Positions 39,382 through 50,200 of a DNA stretch of 64,000 nucleotides are shown in pieces (within the stretch, counting starts at the first letter, position 1; each line of letters opens with the position of its first letter). The DNA lies in the NCBI RefSeq assembly GCF_000152785.1, contig NZ_CH672414.1, positions 2,338,443-2,402,442 on the forward strand, written 5' to 3'. The notes beneath the pieces are model-generated. The model ran no database searches and had not been told where the DNA came from. It saw only the letters and a list, made by a program, of their open reading frames with translations. Made by a program: the position numbers and the translations under genes. This DNA is from Yoonia vestfoldensis SKA53 (GTDB lineage: Bacteria > Pseudomonadota > Alphaproteobacteria > Rhodobacterales > Rhodobacteraceae).

Positions 39382-40041
39382 ATGAACTCTCCGATTATTC
39401 AGCTTTTGGTGCTTGCGGGCATCGCTGTTTTCCTGATCCTGCGTTTGCGTGGTGTCCTTGGGACCCGCGAAGGGTTCGAAAAACCCGCCGTGACCCGGCA
39501 GGAAACCACCCCCCGCCGCAAGCACGATTTCGACGTCATCGAAGGCGGGCCGGATCTTGATATCACTGACCATGTCCAAGCAGATTCCGCCGCCGCCAAG
39601 GCGTTGGCCGCGATGAAACGCGTCGATCCCGATTTCAACGTCACCGAATTTCTGGGTGGTGCGCGCGGGGCCTATGAAATGATCCTGATGGCGTTTGAAA
39701 ACAGCGATCTGGACAGCATCGTCCCATTCATCTCGCATGATGTCTATGAGGCGTTTGCCAGCGTTGTGGATGATCGCCAGCGGCAGGGCCTGACAGTCAC
39801 CGCCAGTTTTATCGGGATCAGTGATATGACTTTGGCCCATGCAGAATTTGACGAGGCGACCAAAGAGGGCGAGGTGTCCGTCCGCTTCAAAAGCGAGATG
39901 ACATCTGTCGTGCGTAATGCCGAAGGCGAAGTCGTCGAGGGTAGCACGAAGGAAATCAAGCGGTTGGTCGATACATGGACTTTCGCGCGCAAGATGGACG
40001 CGGGCGATCCGAACTGGAAACTGGTCGCCACCGGCGAATGA
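39382..40041 (+). CDS. Tim44/TimA-domain protein with N-terminal membrane anchor
   Basis: The 219-residue protein starts with a membrane helix (IIQLLVLAGIAVFLILRL), a charged linker and a Tim44-like domain (FNVTEFLGGARGAYEMILMAFENSDLDSIVPFISHDVYEAF). In mitochondria Tim44 links the import channel to Hsp70; the bacterial homologue (TimA) is membrane-associated with a poorly known role. mltA follows on the same strand. Confidence 0.88.
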   Translation: MNSPIIQLLVLAGIAVFLILRLRGVLGTREGFEKPAVTRQETTPRRKHDFDVIEGGPDLDITDHVQADSAAAKALAAMKRVDPDFNVTEFLGGARGAYEMILMAFENSDLDSIVPFISHDVYEAFASVVDDRQRQGLTVTASFIGISDMTLAHAEFDEATKEGEVSVRFKSEMTSVVRNAEGEVVEGSTKEIKRLVDTWTFARKMDAGDPNWKLVATGE

Positions 40042-40083
40042 CTTGCTGGATTTTGGCAGCCTAGTGACACAACAGGCGGTGGG

Positions 40084-41043
40084 ATGGCCAAGGCGACATA
40101 TCATATCTGTGATTTCGACGATTTGAACGGATGGGCGGCCGATGATCATCGCGCCGCCCTTGACGTTTTTTGTAAAACCGCAGACCGGATCACCGACCCG
40201 TGGTGGCAGGCGGCCTGTCATCTGGCACCCACAAGCACTGATCCGCGCGGTTTCTTTGAGCTGTATTTCCGGCCCGTCATGGTCACCGATGGCCAGCCGA
40301 TGTTGTTCACCGGCTATTTTGAACCTGAATTGTCAGGATCGCGCATGGCTGATGCCACCTTCCGATATCCTGTCCATGCCCTGCCGCCTCATCTGACCAA
40401 AGGTGCAACACGACGCCAGATCGCGGAACAAAACTTGGCCAAGGGCCATGAGATTGTCTGGCTTGCCGATCCGGTCGATGCGTTCTTTTTGCAGGTGCAG
40501 GGGTCTGGCCGCATCAGGTTGCCGGATGGCTCTGTCCTGCGTCTTGGTTTCGCGGCCAAGAACGGACTGCCCTACACGTCGGTCGGAAAGCAATTGGTCG
40601 CGCGCGGAGTCGTGTCAGCGGACAAGGTGTCGGCTGCCTTTATCCAGACCTGGGTCAGGCAAAACCCTGATGCGGGCCGCGAACTGCTGTGGATGAATGA
40701 GAGCTATGTGTTTTTTCGCGAACTGGCCGATCTGGCCGCTGATGATGGCCCGATAGGCGCGATGAAACGTTCTGTCACCGCAGGGCGCAGCATTGCGGTT
40801 GATCCCGATCATCTGCCGTTGGGTGCGCCGGTCTGGATCGAAAAAGACGCGCCCGACCCGATGATGCGGCTGATGGTTGCCCAAGATACCGGATCGGCGA
40901 TCAAGGGTGCGCAGCGCGCGGATATCTTTTTTGGGACCGGTGCTGTTGCAGGCGCTATTGCCGGGGGCGTCAAACACAATGGTCGCATGATCGTGCTGCT
41001 GCCGGTCGCTGTTGCGGATCGCCTGGTCGCGGGGGTTACCTGA
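40084..41043 (+). CDS. mltA: Membrane-bound lytic murein transglycosylase A
   Basis: The 319-residue protein contains the MltA domain (FFELYFRPVMV, FTGYFEPELSGSRM, DAFFLQVQGSGRIRLPDG) followed by a 3D domain with SVTAGRSIAVDPDHLPLGAPVWIEK and the MVAQDTGSAIKGAQRADIFFGTG motif bearing catalytic aspartates. It cleaves peptidoglycan forming anhydro-muropeptides. I see no clear signal peptide at the N-terminus, so the true start may differ or export may be unusual. TGATG overlap with the Smr gene. Confidence 0.9.
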   Translation: MAKATYHICDFDDLNGWAADDHRAALDVFCKTADRITDPWWQAACHLAPTSTDPRGFFELYFRPVMVTDGQPMLFTGYFEPELSGSRMADATFRYPVHALPPHLTKGATRRQIAEQNLAKGHEIVWLADPVDAFFLQVQGSGRIRLPDGSVLRLGFAAKNGLPYTSVGKQLVARGVVSADKVSAAFIQTWVRQNPDAGRELLWMNESYVFFRELADLAADDGPIGAMKRSVTAGRSIAVDPDHLPLGAPVWIEKDAPDPMMRLMVAQDTGSAIKGAQRADIFFGTGAVAGAIAGGVKHNGRMIVLLPVAVADRLVAGVT

Positions 41044-41627
41044 TGCGCAGGCCCCGCCATCTGTCATCTGAGGAACGCGCGTTGTGGGATCGTGTCAAAG
41101 GTACGACCAAGCCCATGTCCCCCGATGCGAAACCCGATCCTGCCCCGCTGCCCCCCGTGCGCAAGACACCTGTCATGCCGCGTGATCCTCTACCCGATTT
41201 TCAGGTTGGCCAAAAGGCAGATGCCCACCGGCCCAACGACCTGCTGCCCAGCATCACACACCGTCTGGTCAACGCGCCAGTCAACATGGACAGCAAATCA
41301 TTTGGCAAGATGAAACGCGGCAAGCTGGTACCAGAGGCGCGGATCGACCTGCATGGCATGACCATGGCGCAGGCGCATCCGGAATTGCTGGCCTTCATAT
41401 TGGGTTCGCATACGCTGGGGCGCAGGCTGGTGCTGGTGATCACCGGCAAGGGTAAAGACCGCGACGACGGCGGCCCGATCCCCACGCGCAACGGCGTGTT
41501 GCGCCATCAGGTGCCACAATGGATGGCCCTGCCACCCTTGGCGCGTACGATCCTCCAAGTGACACCCGCGCATCTGAAACACGGTGGGCATGGGGCCTAT
41601 TACGTTTACCTACGCCGCGGCCGCTAA
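41043..41627 (+). CDS. Smr/MutS2 C-terminal domain protein
   Basis: The 194-residue protein has a proline-rich N-terminus and a C-terminal Smr domain: RIDLHGMTMAQAHPELLAF, LVLVITGKGK and GGHGAYYVYLRR. Smr domains are endonucleases or RNA-processing modules. It is coupled to mltA and its 3' end overlaps the convergent MFS gene by 18 bases. Confidence 0.9.
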   Translation: MRRPRHLSSEERALWDRVKGTTKPMSPDAKPDPAPLPPVRKTPVMPRDPLPDFQVGQKADAHRPNDLLPSITHRLVNAPVNMDSKSFGKMKRGKLVPEARIDLHGMTMAQAHPELLAFILGSHTLGRRLVLVITGKGKDRDDGGPIPTRNGVLRHQVPQWMALPPLARTILQVTPAHLKHGGHGAYYVYLRRGR

Positions 41628-42845
41628 GGCGATCCGCGCTTGCCTGACAGGTATGATCATGATCAGCGAGGCAAGGGCGAACAACGCGGCATAACCCAAT
41701 TGCTGCACTTCGAACCCAACGCCGATATCGATCAGCCAGCCGCTTAACCCCGGCCCGATAGCGGACCCCAGCACCATCAGCGCTGTCGCCACTGATTTGA
41801 TTGCGCCGATGTGGCGTGTACCGTAAAGTTCGGCCCAACAAGCGTTCAGGATCGTGGCCTGCCCGCCACCCGCCAGCCCCATCAGAATGACAGCAATCGC
41901 CGTCCACCACAGCGACGGCGCGTACCAGTGCAACACAAAGGCCACGACCAACGGCAGCAGGTAGACCGGCAACAGCCGCACCGCGCCGAACCGGTCCACT
42001 GCCCAGCCATAGATGATGGTGGATACCAGCAGCGCCGCCGTGCCTAGCGGAAAAACCGCGACCAAAGACAGATGCGACCAGCCTTTGATTTCCGCGAAAT
42101 GCGCTTGATGAAACCAGAAGGCCGTGCCGAACCCCGAAAACGACATGACCGCAGGCGTCATGGCCCAGAACATCGGGTGGCGCAGTGCCTCCGCCCTTGT
42201 CCAGAAACGTCCGTTCATGCCGAACGACTGGTTGCTTTCCGCCACGGATTGCGGCGTGCGTTCCAGATGCAGTAGACGGAACAGAACCGCACTTGCCAGC
42301 ACGCAGAATATTGCGCTGCCGACGAACAGCATCCGCCAATCTATAAAGGATTTCAACCAGACCATCGTCAGTGGCAGCGCCGCGTCGCCCAGCATGAACC
42401 CAAAGGCAGCGATGGCCAGCGCGCGACCGCGCGTGGCGACGAACCAGCGCGCCATGGACACGACGGCGACATGGCTGGTCATGCCTTGGCCGGTGAATCG
42501 CAGTGCGAAGATGACGAAGGGCAGCAGTACGACCGCTGGATTGAACGCCATCGCCAGACAGGCCAGCGCCAGCATCCACACCACGAAGATCCCGAGCGTG
42601 CGCACGCGAAACCGGTCGGCAAGGCCCCCCGCAAACACCATGAGCGCCGCCGACGCCCCAGTGCCAACCATATAGATCAGGCCCCATTCGCCGTTGGTCA
42701 GGCCGTAATCGGCGCGGATCTCACCCCCGAAGATCGAGATGAAAAAGGTTTGCCCGAAGCTTGACAGAAACGACAGGAGCGCCCCGGTCGCAAGGAACGG
42801 GGCGTTGTCGCGGACAAAGGTCAGGTAGCTGCGCAAACCGGTCAT
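41610..42845 (-). CDS. MFS transporter
   Basis: This 411-residue protein has about 12 predicted membrane helices and the MFS layout: the first helices (LATGALLSFLSSFGQTFFISIFG), the loop GGLADRFRVRTLG between helices 2 and 3 and a second half starting near MFWAMTPAVM. Substrate is not readable; the pattern resembles oxalate/formate- or monocarboxylate-type MFS members but this is weak. Convergent overlap with the Smr gene. Confidence 0.83.
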   Translation of the reverse strand: MTGLRSYLTFVRDNAPFLATGALLSFLSSFGQTFFISIFGGEIRADYGLTNGEWGLIYMVGTGASAALMVFAGGLADRFRVRTLGIFVVWMLALACLAMAFNPAVVLLPFVIFALRFTGQGMTSHVAVVSMARWFVATRGRALAIAAFGFMLGDAALPLTMVWLKSFIDWRMLFVGSAIFCVLASAVLFRLLHLERTPQSVAESNQSFGMNGRFWTRAEALRHPMFWAMTPAVMSFSGFGTAFWFHQAHFAEIKGWSHLSLVAVFPLGTAALLVSTIIYGWAVDRFGAVRLLPVYLLPLVVAFVLHWYAPSLWWTAIAVILMGLAGGGQATILNACWAELYGTRHIGAIKSVATALMVLGSAIGPGLSGWLIDIGVGFEVQQLGYAALFALASLIMIIPVRQARIALAAAA

Positions 42846-42907
42846 GCCGTATTCATGATCCGGTCACGCGGCGGGTGCCAGTGCAAAGTGATAGCGCTAA
42901 CTGAAAC

Positions 42908-44206
42908 TCACAGCACGTAGCGGCTGACATCCACCGAACGCGACAATTCCCCAAGATGCTTTTCCACGAAATCGGCGTCGACGGCGATTTCTTCGCCGCC
43001 ACGGTCGGGCGCGTTAAATGACAAATCCTCGAACACGCGTTCCATGACGGTATAAAGCCTGCGTGCGCCGATGTTTTCCACGGCTTCGTTGACGTCAGCG
43101 GCGATCTTGGCCAGTGCCTTGATCCCATCTTCGGTGAAAGTAACGGTCACCTGTTCGGTCTGCATCAGCGCGGAATATTGCAAGGTTAGCGCATTGTCGG
43201 TTTCCGTCAGGATGCGCACGAAATCGCCTTCTGTCAGGGCGCGCAATTCCACGCGGATCGGCAAACGGCCTTGCAATTCGGGCAACAGGTCGGACGGTTT
43301 TGCAACATGGAACGCGCCGGATGCGATGAACAGGATATGGTCGGTCTTGATCGGCCCATGTTTGGTCGACACGGTCGTCCCTTCGATCAGCGGCAGCAGG
43401 TCGCGCTGCACGCCTTCGCGGGATACATCGGCACCGCGCGCGTCGGCACGGGCGCAGACCTTGTCGATCTCGTCCAGAAACACGATGCCGGATTGTTCGA
43501 CCGCCTCCAATGCGGCCTTGGTGACGGTTTCATCGTCGAGCAGTTTGTCCGCCTCGTCCGCGATCAGCGCGTCATAGCTGTCGGCAACCGTCATGCGTTT
43601 CTTGACTGTGCGTCCGCCCATCGCCTTGCCGAATAGATCGCCCAAGTTCATCATGCCGCCCGGCTGTCCGGGAATCTCGAATCCGCCCATCGGGTTGGTA
43701 GTGTCGGTCAGCTCCAGTTCGATCACGGTGCTGTCCAATTCGCCTGACTTCAGCTTGCGGCGAAACATCTCGCGCGTGCCTTCGCGTGCGTCAGTGCCGG
43801 CGACAGCGGTGATGACACGTTCCTCGGCAGCTTCGCGGGCTTTGGTGCGCACGTCTTCGCGCATATGTTCGCGGGTGTCCAGAATGGCGGTATCGACCAG
43901 ATCTCGGATGATCTGTTCCACGTCGCGGCCGACATAGCCGACCTCGGTGAATTTGGTCGCCTCGACCTTGATGAACGGTGCGCGCGCCAGTTTTGCCAAG
44001 CGGCGCGAGATTTCGGTTTTCCCGACACCGGTGGGACCGATCATCAGGATATTCTTGGGGTACACCTCGTCGCGCAGGTCATCGCCCAATTGTTTGCGCC
44101 GCCAACGGTTGCGCAATGCGACAGCAACGGCGCGCTTTGCCTCGGCCTGTCCAATGATGAAACGGTCCAATTCGGATACAATTTCGCGGGGGGTCAGGTC
44201 TGTCAT
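42908..44206 (-). CDS. hslU: ATP-dependent protease ATPase subunit HslU
   Basis: The 432-residue AAA+ protein has [17 protein letters not shown], the I domain, [14 protein letters not shown] (Walker B) and the sensor motifs, ending in the SRYVL-type C-terminus that docks into HslV. HslU unfolds proteins for the HslV peptidase. Here a membrane protein gene separates hslV from hslU, with four-base overlaps on both sides. Confidence 0.96.
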   Translation of the reverse strand: MTDLTPREIVSELDRFIIGQAEAKRAVAVALRNRWRRKQLGDDLRDEVYPKNILMIGPTGVGKTEISRRLAKLARAPFIKVEATKFTEVGYVGRDVEQIIRDLVDTAILDTREHMREDVRTKAREAAEERVITAVAGTDAREGTREMFRRKLKSGELDSTVIELELTDTTNPMGGFEIPGQPGGMMNLGDLFGKAMGGRTVKKRMTVADSYDALIADEADKLLDDETVTKAALEAVEQSGIVFLDEIDKVCARADARGADVSREGVQRDLLPLIEGTTVSTKHGPIKTDHILFIASGAFHVAKPSDLLPELQGRLPIRVELRALTEGDFVRILTETDNALTLQYSALMQTEQVTVTFTEDGIKALAKIAADVNEAVENIGARRLYTVMERVFEDLSFNAPDRGGEEIAVDADFVEKHLGELSRSVDVSRYVL

Positions 44207-45282
44207 GTCAGTCCTTGGCTAAAAGAAGGGGGAAGTTTGTGCAGTGGAACGAAGCCCGGCATCAGCCGCAAGATGCGGGCGCGGATACGTTCCCAGAACG
44301 CACCCAGCAGCAGCAGGATAATTCCGAGCATCAGCACGGTCAGCGCCGCGCCGTCACCGTCCAGCACCGTGCCTGCCAGCACGACGATATACCCGATTGC
44401 GGCAATCAGGAATGACCGCCGGTCAATGACGATGGCCACGATGGCGAACAGTGTCAGGACAGCCACCAGAATGATGTTGGACCCTGCGGTATCTTGATCC
44501 AGCAGAGACAAAGCGACCGTGTTTACCAATGCCGGTGCCGCAACGACATGCAGCCAGAATCCGTTGGCCGACCGGCGCGTGACACGGTGTGGATCGCTCA
44601 TGTCGAATGCCATCGCTACGGCAAAAACAAGCAGACCCAGCGCCAGTGTGATCCATGCAAAAGGCCCACCCGCCGACAACAAGAACAGGTCACTGATCCC
44701 TGCGATCCGTCCACCCCTGCTGGCGGCGAAAATGATCGCAACGACGAACAGCCCGACCGCGATCATCGCCATGGCAAACGGTACGCGGAACCGCCACCAA
44801 TAGGCCGCAAGTGCGAGGGTGGCGAGGAATAGTGGAAACGGCACGCTAGCATAATCGCCTTGCGCGATCATGAAAGGTTCCGACATAACGGCGATGAACC
44901 CGAATGCTTCATTGGCGGCAAACATCACCGACAGCGCGATGGCGGGTGCCACCATGCGCCGTTTGCGAATGAAATATTCCGACAGCAGCCACAAAAATGC
45001 GGTCCCCGCCAGTGACACGCCCAAAGCGTAATCCTGCAAATTCACGATCCGGTCACCAAGCGCGAGCGTGACCACACCCCACCAGCCTGACGATAGGATC
45101 AGCAGGCCGATCACGATGAAAACCTCGTTAAATCCTTTGAACAATTCGAAAGGTTCGTAACCGGCGCGCAACGCCGCGCGTGCGCCACGGCGGCTGTCGG
45201 CAAGGCTGATCAGCCCTGCGGCTTGCCTTTCCGACAAAAGCCCGCTGCCGACGGCAGCTTTCAGATCGTCGCGGTCGATCAT
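44203..45282 (-). CDS. Multi-pass membrane protein of unknown function (DUF2157-like), between hslV and hslU
   Basis: The 359-residue protein starts with a short soluble segment ([19 protein letters not shown]) resembling the N-terminus of DUF2157 proteins, followed by about ten to eleven hydrophobic helices and a basic C-terminal tail ([14 protein letters not shown]). I do not recognise a function. Overlaps of four bases with hslV upstream and hslU downstream place it in one operon with the HslVU protease, so a membrane-linked or stress-related role is an inference. Confidence 0.65.
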   Translation of the reverse strand: MIDRDDLKAAVGSGLLSERQAAGLISLADSRRGARAALRAGYEPFELFKGFNEVFIVIGLLILSSGWWGVVTLALGDRIVNLQDYALGVSLAGTAFLWLLSEYFIRKRRMVAPAIALSVMFAANEAFGFIAVMSEPFMIAQGDYASVPFPLFLATLALAAYWWRFRVPFAMAMIAVGLFVVAIIFAASRGGRIAGISDLFLLSAGGPFAWITLALGLLVFAVAMAFDMSDPHRVTRRSANGFWLHVVAAPALVNTVALSLLDQDTAGSNIILVAVLTLFAIVAIVIDRRSFLIAAIGYIVVLAGTVLDGDGAALTVLMLGIILLLLGAFWERIRARILRLMPGFVPLHKLPPSFSQGLT

Positions 45283-45833
45283 CCGATACTTTCTACCGTC
45301 AGTTTGCCATTGGTATAAACACAGATATCCGCCGCAATCGCCATGGCGCGGCGGGCGATCTCCTCTGCGGATAGGTCGCTGTCCATCAATGCGCGCCCCG
45401 CGGCCAAGGCGTAATTGCCGCCTGACCCGATGGCGGTGACATCATGTTCGGGTTCCAGAACATCACCCGCGCCGGTGATGACCAACAGGTCTTTGCCGTC
45501 GCTGACGATCAGCATCGCTTCGAGCTTTTGCAGGTATTTGTCGGTGCGCCAGTCCTTGGCCAGCTCGACCGAGGCGCGCGCCAACTGGCCGGGCGTCGCC
45601 TCCAGCTTTTTTTCCAGCCGTTCCAGAAGGGTGAATGCATCGGCGGTTGATCCGGCAAAGCCGCAGATCACATCCTGCCCGCCCGGTGACAGGCGGCGCA
45701 CCTTGCGCGCGGTGCCCTTGATCACGGTCTGCCCAAGCGAGACCTGCCCGTCACCCGCGATCACCACCTTGCCATCCTTGCGCACCCCGATGATCGTGGT
45801 GCCGTGCCAGCCGGGAAAGTTGTCTTGTGCCAT
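45279..45833 (-). CDS. hslV: ATP-dependent protease peptidase subunit HslV
   Basis: The mature N-terminal threonine is visible in [36 protein letters not shown], with Thr at residues 11-12 after ATG 45833. The rest matches HslV, including [17 protein letters not shown] and [14 protein letters not shown]. HslV forms the double-hexamer proteolytic core activated by HslU. A GGAG ribosome-binding site supports this start; the frame extends further upstream without family support. Confidence 0.95.
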   Translation of the reverse strand: MAQDNFPGWHGTTIIGVRKDGKVVIAGDGQVSLGQTVIKGTARKVRRLSPGGQDVICGFAGSTADAFTLLERLEKKLEATPGQLARASVELAKDWRTDKYLQKLEAMLIVSDGKDLLVITGAGDVLEPEHDVTAIGSGGNYALAAGRALMDSDLSAEEIARRAMAIAADICVYTNGKLTVESIG

Positions 45834-45934
45834 CGTCACCATCTCCATATCGGTTGTGGTTATATGGCGGCAGCGCACGGGGCAAACAACCCCGCCATCT
45901 TGCCGTCGTTACAACCCAAGGCTAGCGTCATCGC

Positions 45935-46852
45935 ATGAGTATCACCAGTAAAGTTACGTTTTACCTGCACCCCAAGCTGCGCAAGCAAGCCAAAGAGGGG
46001 AACCACAATTTCATCGCGTTGATTGGCAAAGTGCTGACCAATGCCGGACTTACCGTCGCCTTTGACAGTGACGACACCCTTGCACGGCTGCGTGCGCTGG
46101 CCCGGCCGGGGCGCGGGATCTTTCTGATGGACCCGCCTGTCAACAACCGCAGCCTGACACTGCGCCAGACCTATATCACCCCGTTCTGGCATATCGAAAA
46201 ACAGGCGGAACGCTGGGACTGGCCTGTCGCGCATACGCCCTTCGATCCGGCAATGGTCGATCCCAAAAAGGCTGCCAATTTTCAACGGTTCTGGCAAAAC
46301 CGCCTGTTCGGTGACACGATCCATGTGCCGCGCAAGGACGGTTTTGTCTTTGTGCCGTTGCAAGGGCGCTTGATGGAACAGCGGTCGTTCCAGTACTGCA
46401 GCCCGATCGACATGATCCGCACCGTCCTGCGGCATGATCCTGTCCGCCCTGTTATCGCCACGCTGCACCCGTCTGAAACCTATCAGCGCGATGAAGAACG
46501 CGCCCTGGAACAGCTGCTGGCGGAAAATGACCGGCTTTATATCCGCAAGGGCGACCCTGACAGGTACCTGCGCACCTGCGATTACATCGTTTCGCAGAAT
46601 TCCGGCGTCGCGCTTCAGGGGTTCTTTTTCAATAAGCCTGCGATCCTGTTCGGACGGTCCGATTTTCACCATATCGCGCTGAATGTGGCCGACACCGAAG
46701 CACAGGCCGCGTTTGGTGCAGTGACCCGACACGCGCCCGATTTTGCAGCCTATCTCTATTGGTTCTTGCAAATGCAGGCGATCAACGCAGGCAGGCCAGA
46801 GGCGCAAGACCGGATTGCACAGGTCTTGCGCGGCCATGGCTGGCCTGTCTAG
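45935..46852 (+). CDS. Capsule polysaccharide synthesis-like protein
   Basis: The 305-residue soluble protein has no signal peptide. Its C-terminal half resembles capsule polysaccharide synthesis (KpsC/S-type) or related glycosyltransferase proteins: YCSPIDMIRTVLRHDPVRPVIATLHPSE, then CDYIVSQNSGVALQGFFFNKPAILFG, where a sugar-nucleotide-like site would lie. No other surface polysaccharide gene is near, so it is an isolated member. It diverges from hslV and ends three bases from the convergent trxA. Confidence 0.6.
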   Translation: MSITSKVTFYLHPKLRKQAKEGNHNFIALIGKVLTNAGLTVAFDSDDTLARLRALARPGRGIFLMDPPVNNRSLTLRQTYITPFWHIEKQAERWDWPVAHTPFDPAMVDPKKAANFQRFWQNRLFGDTIHVPRKDGFVFVPLQGRLMEQRSFQYCSPIDMIRTVLRHDPVRPVIATLHPSETYQRDEERALEQLLAENDRLYIRKGDPDRYLRTCDYIVSQNSGVALQGFFFNKPAILFGRSDFHHIALNVADTEAQAAFGAVTRHAPDFAAYLYWFLQMQAINAGRPEAQDRIAQVLRGHGWPV

Positions 46853-46855
46853 GGG

Positions 46856-47176
<321 letters not shown>

Positions 47177-47235
47177 TGGGATGCTCCTTGGCGAAATTCA
47201 TTGGAAGGCGAAGGTATGAACGCAGGCCGGAATGG

Positions 47236-50200
47236 TCAAGCCGTGGCAAGACCTGTCATCGTTTCGTGAAGCAGGGTCTCAGGCAAATCCATCAATTGCG
47301 CCTTTGCTGTCCACAAGATTGCGACCGTGATCTGGCGGTCCGGGAACACCTGCCGCAGCGCCGCGCAATAGACGGCCTGCTGGCGCAACACGCCGAGCGG
47401 CGTATGTGCGGGCTGGTCCGGCACGATACGGTTGGTCTTGTAATCTACCGCCAACACGGTCGTCGGGGTCAGGATCAGACGGTCAATTGTGCCATGGATG
47501 CGGCCAAGATCTGGCAGATCGGCGGTAATCGGCACTTCTGTCAGAGCATCGTCGTTCCATAGATGCGCAAGCGCGGGCTGGTCCAGCAGCTGGATCACGC
47601 TGTCCGTCAGGGCTGTGTCGGTCGGTACCAAGGCATATCCCAGCGCCGCCCTGTCGGCAGGGGTGGCGCGCGGCAGATGTTCCAGCAGCAGGTGGATCAG
47701 CGTGCCGCGTTCCTTGGCATCCGCGTCGTCCTCCGCGATATCGCCTGGCAGCACTTTGGCGCCCAGCAATTCTGAAGGAGAAATCGTCTTGGCGCGCGCA
47801 ATGTCAGGCAGTGGGCCAAACTCTGGCACGATCACGTCGGGTGCAGTAACCGCGTCCTTTGGCACCAGATCGAGCCCGTTCCAATCCAGATGTGCCACGC
47901 GCTGCACCTGCAGATCGCCCGACATCGCGGCTCCGGCCTGCCGTTTCTTCATCCCTGCGGCGACGATGTTGTACCAGCTTTCCATCCCTTCGCCGACATC
48001 GCCAGAGGCCCCGATGATCAGCCATTTTTCCGCCCGCGTCATCGCGACATACAGCAGGCGCAGGCGTTCTTCGTCCTGTTTGGCCAAGACAGCATCGCGC
48101 AGCGTGACCATCGACGCGGGCGTTGCGGCGCTGATTGTTTTCCAGATCACACAATCGGGCGCGGGCAGGATTTCGCCTTTGAAGTCCTTTTTTCGCGTCA
48201 TTGTTTCGGGCAAGATCACGATGGGTGCTTCCAGCCCCTTGGCGCCATGGACGGTCATCACCCGGATCTTGTCGCCCTGGCTGTCCATCTGGCGTTTGAC
48301 CTCCAGATCATCGGTCTGCATCCAGGTCAGGAACCCGGTCAGGCTGGGCACGCCAGTCTGTTCATAGGCCAACGCCTGCGACAACAGCGCGTCGATGCCA
48401 TCCTCGGCCTCTGGCCCCAACCGGGCGAGCAGCTTGCGCCGCCCGTCGTGGCGGGTCAGGATGCGGGCTATCAGGTCATAGGGGCGCAGGAAATCGGCCT
48501 TGCCACGCAGGTCGTTCAAGACCGCAAGTGTTTCATGATGCGCCGATTTGCGCAGGGCTTCCCACAGGAATTTCTTGTCACCGCGATGGTGCGCCAGCGT
48601 GAAAAGATCCTGTTCCGACCAGCCGAACAGGGGCGAGCGCAAGGCAGCGGCCAGCGACAGATCATCCTCGGCCAGTGCCAGAAACGATAAAAGCGCCGCC
48701 AGATCCTTGACCGCCAGTTCGGCGCCCACGCGCAAACGGTCGGCACCGGCGATGTTCAGCCCTGCGGCCTTGCAGGCGCGGATAATCTCGGCGAACAGGT
48801 CCGACCGGCGCTGCACAAGGATCAGGACATCCCCCGCCGTGATCCTGCGGCGTTTGTAGGTGCCGGTATTGCCGTCTTCCACAGGGATGGTTTCATGCGC
48901 GATCATATGACTGATCTGGTCCGCAATGCGCTGGGCCATCTGCACATGATGGTCGGCATCGCCGGGCTGATCAACGGGTTGATACCAGGGGCGGTTATCC
49001 TCGGTCTTGGCGGCTTCGATTACGGGCCACAGATCGACACGCCCCGGCATCCGGTCCTTGAACGCGATATGGGTCAGCGCGTCATCCATCCCCGCGGCCT
49101 GATCGCCGGTGAACGTGGCATCAACGACTGACAGGACCGCCTGCGACGACCGGAATGAATGGTCAAGCGATGTAGCCTCGAAAGGTTTGCCAATTGCTTT
49201 GTGCGCTGCGCGAAAATGCGCCTTCATCTTGTCAAAGGCGGCGGGATCGGCCCCTTGGAACGAATAGATTGATTGTTTTTTGTCGCCTACGACGAACACC
49301 GTGCGTTCGCGGTTGGGCCGCGACCCCGCGCCGGTCGCAAATTCCTGTGTCAGCGTTTCGACCACATCCCATTGGGCGGGGCTGGTGTCCTGCGCTTCGT
49401 CCACCAGCACATGATCAATGCCACCATCCAGCCGGAATAGGACCCATTGCGCCACTGCCGGATCGGTCAGTAGCGCGCGCGCCTTGCTGATCAGATCGTC
49501 GAAATCAAGCGACCCCATCGCCAGCTTGCGCGCCTCGTACGCGGGCACGAAAGCGCGGCCAAAAGCATAAAGCGCAAGGGTCCGATCCAAGGCGGCCAGC
49601 GCCATCCGGTCCTGGCGCGCGCCTGCGACCAGTTCCATCAGGATGTCGATATCCGCGATGAGTTCGGGGTGGGCTTCGCGCAGGGCCTTGGTGGGAAAGC
49701 TGCCGATCTTGGGGCCAAAGGGGTCTTTGGCACTGTCCCCGAACAAAAACACGCCTTCCAGCAGTTGCAGGTCCGACAGCCGTGCTGTGCCATCGGCAGC
49801 GACCGCACGCAGTTTTTCGGCAGCCTTGCGATCTGTGACGCTGCCGGTGGCACAGATCTGCTGCAACTGGCGTAGCGCGGCGATGGCATCGGCATCCAGA
49901 ACCCGCAAAACCAGCGTTTGCACTGTCATCGCCGGATCAAGGTGGAGTGTCCGGCAGATGTCGGATCGTTGCGTATCTTTTGGGAAAGCGTCCTTGTGGC
50001 GCGCGACCTCGGCTGTCAGTTTGGCCAGACTATCGCCGCTGAAATGATGCAGCATCTTGTGTACGACACCTGATGCATCGCCTTGCACCAACTGGTCCAT
50101 CACATCAGCGCGCAGCAATTGCGCGGCGCGGTCTTCCATTTCGCGAAACTGGGGGCTGACCCCGGCTTCCAGCGGGAAACGGCGCAGCACACCGGCGCAG

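Noticed and set aside
41440-42687. 415-codon minus-strand frame overlapping the MFS and Smr genes
   Set aside because: It is a frame-shifted reading of the MFS gene and part of smr with low-complexity Gly/Arg/Cys composition and no domain.
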